Under the pieces are notes generated by a model, which did no database searches, was not told the origin of the DNA, and worked only from the letters and a program-made list of their open reading frames with translations. Of a DNA stretch of 8,565 nucleotides, positions 4,914-8,565 are shown piece by piece. Origin of the DNA: Dermatophilaceae bacterium (GTDB taxonomy: Bacteria; Actinomycetota; Actinomycetes; Actinomycetales; Dermatophilaceae). The first letter of the stretch is position 1, and each line of letters begins with the position of its first letter. The stretch lies in assembly GCA_013361975.1 (NCBI GenBank), contig JABFXB010000132.1, positions 1 to 8,565 on the forward strand, written 5' to 3'. The position numbers and the translations under genes were made by a program.

Positions 4914-6142
4914 CGCGTGGTCACCTCGGAGCGTGGCAGCAGCAGGCGGTAGCGGTGCGTGTGAGCGTCGGCGACCATGAGCCGGCCGCCGAAGGACTCC
5001 GCGGTCGTCACGGCGGCGGCGAGGTGCAGAGGCGCGCTGTCGGGGTGGACGAGGTCCGGCGCGCCGCGGGCTGGGCCCTCGTCCGACACGACCACCTCGA
5101 CGTGGGTGCCGCGGTGGGCGAGCTCGACGCGAACCGTTCCCCTGCCGGTGCCGACGCAGTCGTCGAGCAGCGCCGCGACGACCTCGGTGAGAGCTTCGGC
5201 CGGGACGTCGACGAGCACGCCACCCGGGGCCGCCAGCTCGACCCGGCGGCGCACCCTCCGTGAGCCGAGCCGATCGACCGCCTCCGCGAGGAGCGGCGCG
5301 GCATCGACCGCCTGCGCGCCCGCGTCGCGCTCGTCGCGAGCCGACTCGAGGACCTCGACGACCGCGGTGGACAGGCGGTCCAGGCCCCGGCGCAGCTCCG
5401 CGACCTCCGCGCGGGCGTCGTCCGGCAGTGACGGGTGCAGGCCGAGGCCCTCCACGCGCAGCGCGAGCGCGGTGATGGGGCTGCGCAGCTCGTGCGAGGC
5501 GTTCACGGCGAACTGCTGCTCCCGCTCGTGCATGCGGTCGATCCGGGCCAGGCCCTCGCGCAGCGCCGCGCCGACGGACTCGGCCTCGGGGATGCCGTAG
5601 TGCGGCACCTCGACCCCGGTGCTGCCGCGGGCCAGAGCGCGAGCAGCCGCCGCCAGCTCCTGGAACGGCTGTGAGAGGCGTCGGGCGAGCAGCCAGCCGA
5701 CCACCGCTGCAGCGAGGACGAGACCGAGCGCGAGCACGACGAGGGGGAGCACGGCGTCGGAGATGCGACGGCCGATGTCGTCGGCCGGGCGCACGACCGT
5801 GAGCTCGGAACCATCGGGTCGCCTCGTGCTCTGGGCGAACTCGCGGTCGGTCGCCGACACGGGCGGTCCACCCGTGACCGCCCCAGCGTCCGTCGCGCCG
5901 GCGGCCCGGAACCGGATGTTCACCACGCCGCTGGACAGGGCGGTGAGGAACTCCGGCGTGACCGGGCGTCCGCCTGCCAGCCGCTCGTCGACGGCGACCG
6001 TTGCCATGGTGAGGGACCGCTCCACGGTGGCGTGCGCCGAGCGCTCGACCTCGCCGGCCAGGGCGTAGGCCCGCACGACCGCCATGACGACGACCACGGC
6101 GACCGCCGTGCCGACGAGCGCGGCGACCAGCCGCTCACGCAT
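4901..6142 (-). CDS. Sensor histidine kinase with degenerate ATP-binding domain
   Basis: The 413-residue product has the usual sensor kinase layout: membrane segment 1 (about 5-27), an extracytoplasmic sensor region of about 100 residues (28-128), membrane segment 2 (130-153), HAMP-like linker (154-205), then a dimerisation/phospho-acceptor helix with a good H-box, FAVNASHELRSPIT (211-224, H217). The catalytic domain (about 285-404) is present but eroded. The N-box position reads ALLDDCVGTG (324-333) where Asn is expected, the G1 box is DEGPARG (354-360), the ATP lid is short, and the G2 position reads PLHLAAAV (371-378) without glycines. The ATG overlaps the response regulator stop by 8 bp, so the two are translationally coupled. 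Kinase activity is uncertain; phosphatase activity or weak ATP use are alternatives. The signal is unknown. Confidence 0.9.
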   Translation of the reverse strand: MRERLVAALVGTAVAVVVVMAVVRAYALAGEVERSAHATVERSLTMATVAVDERLAGGRPVTPEFLTALSSGVVNIRFRAAGATDAGAVTGGPPVSATDREFAQSTRRPDGSELTVVRPADDIGRRISDAVLPLVVLALGLVLAAAVVGWLLARRLSQPFQELAAAARALARGSTGVEVPHYGIPEAESVGAALREGLARIDRMHEREQQFAVNASHELRSPITALALRVEGLGLHPSLPDDARAEVAELRRGLDRLSTAVVEVLESARDERDAGAQAVDAAPLLAEAVDRLGSRRVRRRVELAAPGGVLVDVPAEALTEVVAALLDDCVGTGRGTVRVELAHRGTHVEVVVSDEGPARGAPDLVHPDSAPLHLAAAVTTAESFGGRLMVADAHTHRYRLLLPRSEVTTRHDA

Positions 6143-6959
6143 CCGGCGGCTCGTCCTCCAAGCGGAACCCGACGCCGCGCACCGTGGCGATGCGGGCCGG
6201 GCTCGCGGCCGTCTCGAGCTTCTGGCGCAGCCGGCCGACCGTGGCGTCGAGCGTCTTGGTGGAGCCGAACCAGTTCTCGTCCCACACCTCGCTCATCAGC
6301 TCCTCGCGGGTGATGGCTGCCCCGCGCTCGGCATCGAGCAGGGCCAGCACGTCGAACTCCTTTGCCGTCAGGGCCAACTCGGCGCCACGGACGAAGGCGC
6401 GTCGAGATCGGCCGTCGACCCGGAGACCCTTCGCCGACGACACGGTCGGCTGGGTCGGTGCGGGCGGTGCGGCGGCAGGACTTGCCGGAGCGGTGACGGA
6501 GCCGATCGCCGTCGCGGGTGACGGCACAGGCGCGGGGCTGAGGTCGACCTGGGACGGGTGGCCCTGCGTCGCCTCGTGCGGGGCCGTCGCCGCCCAGCCG
6601 CGGCGCAGGTTGGCGCGGATGCGCGCCAGCAGCTCGGACAGGGAGAACGGCTTCGGCAGGTAGTCGTCGGCGCCGACGTCGAGTCCGACGACGCGGTCGA
6701 GCTCGCCACCTCGGGCAGTCAGGATGATCACGACGCCCCCGTAGCCATGCGCGCGGATCCGGCGGCACACCTCGAGACCGTCGATGTCGGGAAGTCCGAG
6801 GTCGAGGAGGACGACCTGAGTGGGCTGGCCGGCGACGTGGTCGACCGCGGCAGCGCCTCGGGAGACGTGCGTGACCTCGTAGTCGTCGCGAGCCAGCGCC
6901 ATGACCAGGGCGCCGGCGATGTCGGGGTCGTCCTCCACGAGCAGAACCTGGGTCGCCAT
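6135..6959 (-). CDS. OmpR/PhoB-family response regulator with long linker
   Basis: This DNA-binding transcription regulator should be phosphorylated by the overlapping kinase. The 274 residues comprise a receiver domain (1-120) with acidic residues E9, D10 and D11, phospho-acceptor D53 (LLDLGLPD), T81 and K103 (LPKPF). A Pro/Ala-rich linker (about 121-178) follows, then a winged-helix DNA-binding domain (about 179-268) with LTAKEFDVLALL, the recognition-helix region STKTLDATVGRLRQKLE and the wing IATVRGVGFRLE. The linker, nearly 60 residues, is much longer than in typical OmpR-type regulators. The ATG at 6959 has no purine-rich ribosome site but has GATAAT 8 bases upstream, suggesting a leaderless mRNA. 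The surface protein gene ends 154 bp upstream on the same strand. Target genes are unknown. Confidence 0.96.
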   Translation of the reverse strand: MATQVLLVEDDPDIAGALVMALARDDYEVTHVSRGAAAVDHVAGQPTQVVLLDLGLPDIDGLEVCRRIRAHGYGGVVIILTARGGELDRVVGLDVGADDYLPKPFSLSELLARIRANLRRGWAATAPHEATQGHPSQVDLSPAPVPSPATAIGSVTAPASPAAAPPAPTQPTVSSAKGLRVDGRSRRAFVRGAELALTAKEFDVLALLDAERGAAITREELMSEVWDENWFGSTKTLDATVGRLRQKLETAASPARIATVRGVGFRLEDEPPDA

Positions 6960-6973
6960 GGGCCCAAATTATC
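6960..6973 (-). promoter_or_regulatory. Probable -10 element of a leaderless response regulator promoter
   Basis: On the minus strand GATAAT (complement of 6968-6973) matches TATAAT at five of six positions and ends 8 bases before the ATG. Transcription would therefore start at or within a base or two of the start codon, giving a leaderless or nearly leaderless mRNA. No clear -35 element was seen (the expected position reads CCGCTC). The lack of a Shine-Dalgarno sequence fits this reading. Confidence 0.45.
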
Positions 6974-7016
6974 CGGGTTCGCCGGGGCCTGAGCGGTATC
7001 GGCGCTCCGACGCCGC

Positions 7017-7054
7017 CGTGCCGCGAGGCCCCACGCACCCAGGGCGGCGGCACG
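7017..7054 (-). terminator. Weak hairpin after the Ig-like surface protein gene
   Basis: CGTGCCGC (7017-7024) pairs with GCGGCACG (7047-7054) across a 22-base loop, starting 59 bases after the stop of the surface protein gene. There is no T-tract. It could end that transcript before the regulator promoter, but the support is slight. The rest of the 154-bp gap holds nothing else recognised. Confidence 0.25.
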
Positions 7055-7113
7055 CGACCACGGCGAACGGCATACGGCCGGGGTGGGCGTCCCGTCCACG
7101 GGCTGCGAGCGCA

Positions 7114-8565
7114 TCAGAAGTCCTTGTCGACGGTGCCGGTCTCGGTCGCCGGGGCGCCCGAGGACGCGGTGCCGAACGCGTCGGTGGCGCCCGTCGACGG
7201 GGTCCACACCATGTTCTGGGCCGTCGCGACGGTGCGCAGCGCCCCACCGCTCGACAACGTGCCGAGCTTGAGGGTGATGACCGTGCGGTTGGCCGACCCG
7301 ACGACCGTGCTGCTCGCCGTCATCGTGGCGTTGTAGATGGTCGTCTTGTTCGTCTTGACGAAGTCCTCCTTGAGGTTCACCGAGCCGAGGTTGACCACCG
7401 TGCCGCCGACGAGCACGTCGAGGGTGTCGTCCTTGCTGGTGAGGCCGAGGACGGCGCCGTCACGGATGCGGACCTGGACGGCCATGGCGGCACCGGTGAA
7501 GGTCGGCGTGATCGACGACGGCTTGACCGTGTCGGTGTAGGTGAGGGTGAGCGAGTCGTTCGCCTCGATCCTGCCGACGGTCGCGGCGCCGTTCACCGCC
7601 TGCACGTCGGCACCTCGCAGGGCCGTGTTGTCGACGCGTCGGGCGCTGACGAGGGCAGACGTCGTGACGGCGCCGCCGGTCTCGGTGAGCACGGCCCGGA
7701 AGTCGTAGAGCCCGTCGGGGGTGCTGGTCGAGGCCCACGCGCACTGGAACGGCGAGGTGCCGGTGAGGGTGCAGGCCGTGGTCCAGGTGCCGGCGCCGCT
7801 GGGCGAGCGCTGGATCGCGACCGATGCCACGCCGGTGCGGGCGGTGGCCGTGGCGGTGAGGGTGACGGTGCCGGTGAGGTAGGCGCCCGGGTCCTCCATC
7901 GCCACGGACGAGACCGTGTTGTCGACCGTGCGGCCGGTGACCGAGGCGGACGTCGCGGTGTTGCCGGCGTTGTCGGTCGAGACGGCGCGGAAGTCGTACC
8001 TGCCGTTCGCGAGCTTGGTCGTGTCGAAGCGGCACGTGAACGGCGAGGTGCCGATGGTGCAGGCCGTCGTCCAGGAGGTGGTGCCCGTGGCGGCGTACTG
8101 GATGACGACCTGGCTGACGCCCGAGTCGGCGTCGGTCGAGGTGGCGCCGAGCGTGACGGTGCCGCTCAGGGTCGCGCCGGGGTCGGTCATCGTGACGGCG
8201 GGGGCGACGTTGTCGACGACGACGTCGGTGACGGCGAGCGAGGTGCCGCTCGTCTTGCCCGAGGTGGCCGTGGCACGCAGGTCGTAGGTGCCGCTGGCGA
8301 GCCCGGTCGTGTTCCAGGTGCAGCTGAACGTCTGCCCGGCCGTGGCGGGGGAGCACATCGGCAGCGTCTTCCAGGTCGTGCTGCCGCTGACGGCATACTC
8401 GATGGTCGTCGCGTAGACGAGGGACCCGCCGCCGTAGATGGCACCTGTCAGCGTGACGGTGCCGTGGACGTAGCTGCCCGGGTCGGACAGCACGACCGTG
8501 AAGTTGTTGGCCACCGTCGTCGAGACCGGGTCGGAGACGGTCACGTTGCCGGCCTTGTCGGTGGC
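7114..8565 (-). CDS. Large secreted surface protein with Ig-like repeats (C-terminal 483 residues; 5' end outside window)
   Basis: The frame enters from the right edge and ends at TGA 7116-7114. Residues are counted from the window edge. Three Ig-like repeats of about 95 residues (24-118, 123-215, 220-312) each open with a DPGxxxxGTVTL motif (28, 128, 225), have a central Cys pair (C71/C82, C169/C178, C265/C275) and end in a YD(L/F)RA strand and VDN. They resemble Big_7-like bacterial Ig-like modules. The C-terminal domain (about 315-470) is a beta-rich module starting ALRGADVQAVNG and containing NDSLTLTYTDTVKPSSI, of a kind seen at the ends of actinobacterial repeat surface proteins. No sorting signal, membrane anchor or basic tail follows; it ends GTVDKDF. 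It is probably exported and folds with one disulphide per repeat. Signal peptide and total length cannot be seen. Confidence 0.85.
   Translation of the reverse strand, partial: ATDKAGNVTVSDPVSTTVANNFTVVLSDPGSYVHGTVTLTGAIYGGGSLVYATTIEYAVSGSTTWKTLPMCSPATAGQTFSCTWNTTGLASGTYDLRATATSGKTSGTSLAVTDVVVDNVAPAVTMTDPGATLSGTVTLGATSTDADSGVSQVVIQYAATGTTSWTTACTIGTSPFTCRFDTTKLANGRYDFRAVSTDNAGNTATSASVTGRTVDNTVSSVAMEDPGAYLTGTVTLTATATARTGVASVAIQRSPSGAGTWTTACTLTGTSPFQCAWASTSTPDGLYDFRAVLTETGGAVTTSALVSARRVDNTALRGADVQAVNGAATVGRIEANDSLTLTYTDTVKPSSITPTFTGAAMAVQVRIRDGAVLGLTSKDDTLDVLVGGTVVNLGSVNLKEDFVKTNKTTIYNATMTASSTVVGSANRTVITLKLGTLSSGGALRTVATAQNMVWTPSTGATDAFGTASSGAPATETGTVDKDF
7630..8496 (-). repeat. Three coding repeats of Ig-like modules
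   Basis: The repeat units fall at about 8496-8212, 8199-7921 and 7908-7630. They share the opening DPGxxxxGTVTL, the two-cysteine segment and the closing VDN. The partial sequence at the right edge (ATDKAGN) looks like the end of a further upstream repeat, so the array probably continues beyond the window. Confidence 0.8.

Noticed and set aside
6728..7112. Minus-strand frame starting in a TGATG overlap with the surface protein stop
   Set aside because: The overlap suggests coupling, but the frame runs over 230 bp into the response regulator in another phase and its product is Arg/Pro-rich with no recognisable feature.
7630..8496. CRISPR-like or mobile repeat array
   Set aside because: The periodicity is at protein level (about 95 residues per Ig-like module) in one open frame; there are no short identical DNA repeats with spacers.

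Overview
The window is chromosomal DNA of a high-GC Gram-positive bacterium (phylum Actinomycetota). The signs are strong G/C at third codon positions, GTG and TTG starts, a divergent DUF881-crgA pair, and ppiA close by. The same neighbours lie near dnaA in Mycobacterium tuberculosis (ppiA Rv0009, crgA Rv0011c, DUF881 Rv0012), so this is probably an origin-proximal segment. An assignment to Micrococcales is only an impression.

Left part (1-2409): the 5' end of a DUF881 gene (minus) stands back to back with crgA (plus), a small division-site membrane protein. A 291-bp gap follows. It holds a long crgA terminator hairpin, about eight DnaA-box-like 9-mers (three of them head-to-head pairs), two related 14-bp palindromes and a terminator for the next gene. 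Then come a rhomboid protease with a cysteine-rich N-terminus and a cytosolic cyclophilin (ppiA), both on the minus strand and probably one operon read from ppiA.

Middle part (2410-4900): two plus-strand genes, 42 bp apart, encode a small lysine/alanine-rich helical protein of the MT0933 (Rv0909-like 'antitoxin') type and a 364-residue alanine-rich protein. The second has 22-residue tandem repeats and one membrane segment, and it resembles the DUF5324 proteins found beside ppiA in Streptomyces. They end in a run of four hairpins, one of them a 19-bp terminator. The next 150 bp holds a small inverted repeat and leads to a possible 63-residue membrane protein.

Right part (4901-8565, minus strand): an OmpR-type response regulator and its overlapping histidine kinase, preceded by the C-terminal 483 residues of a large secreted protein with Ig-like repeats. 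The kinase has an intact phospho-acceptor box but a badly eroded ATP-binding domain. The regulator has a very long Pro/Ala linker and a probable leaderless promoter. The surface protein could be co-regulated with the two-component pair, but only adjacency suggests this.

The points most worth pursuing are the DnaA-box cluster between crgA and the rhomboid gene, the possible 14-codon leader peptide overlapping the DUF881 start, the degenerate kinase and the hairpin run. No RNA gene, CRISPR array, insertion sequence or phage gene was seen.
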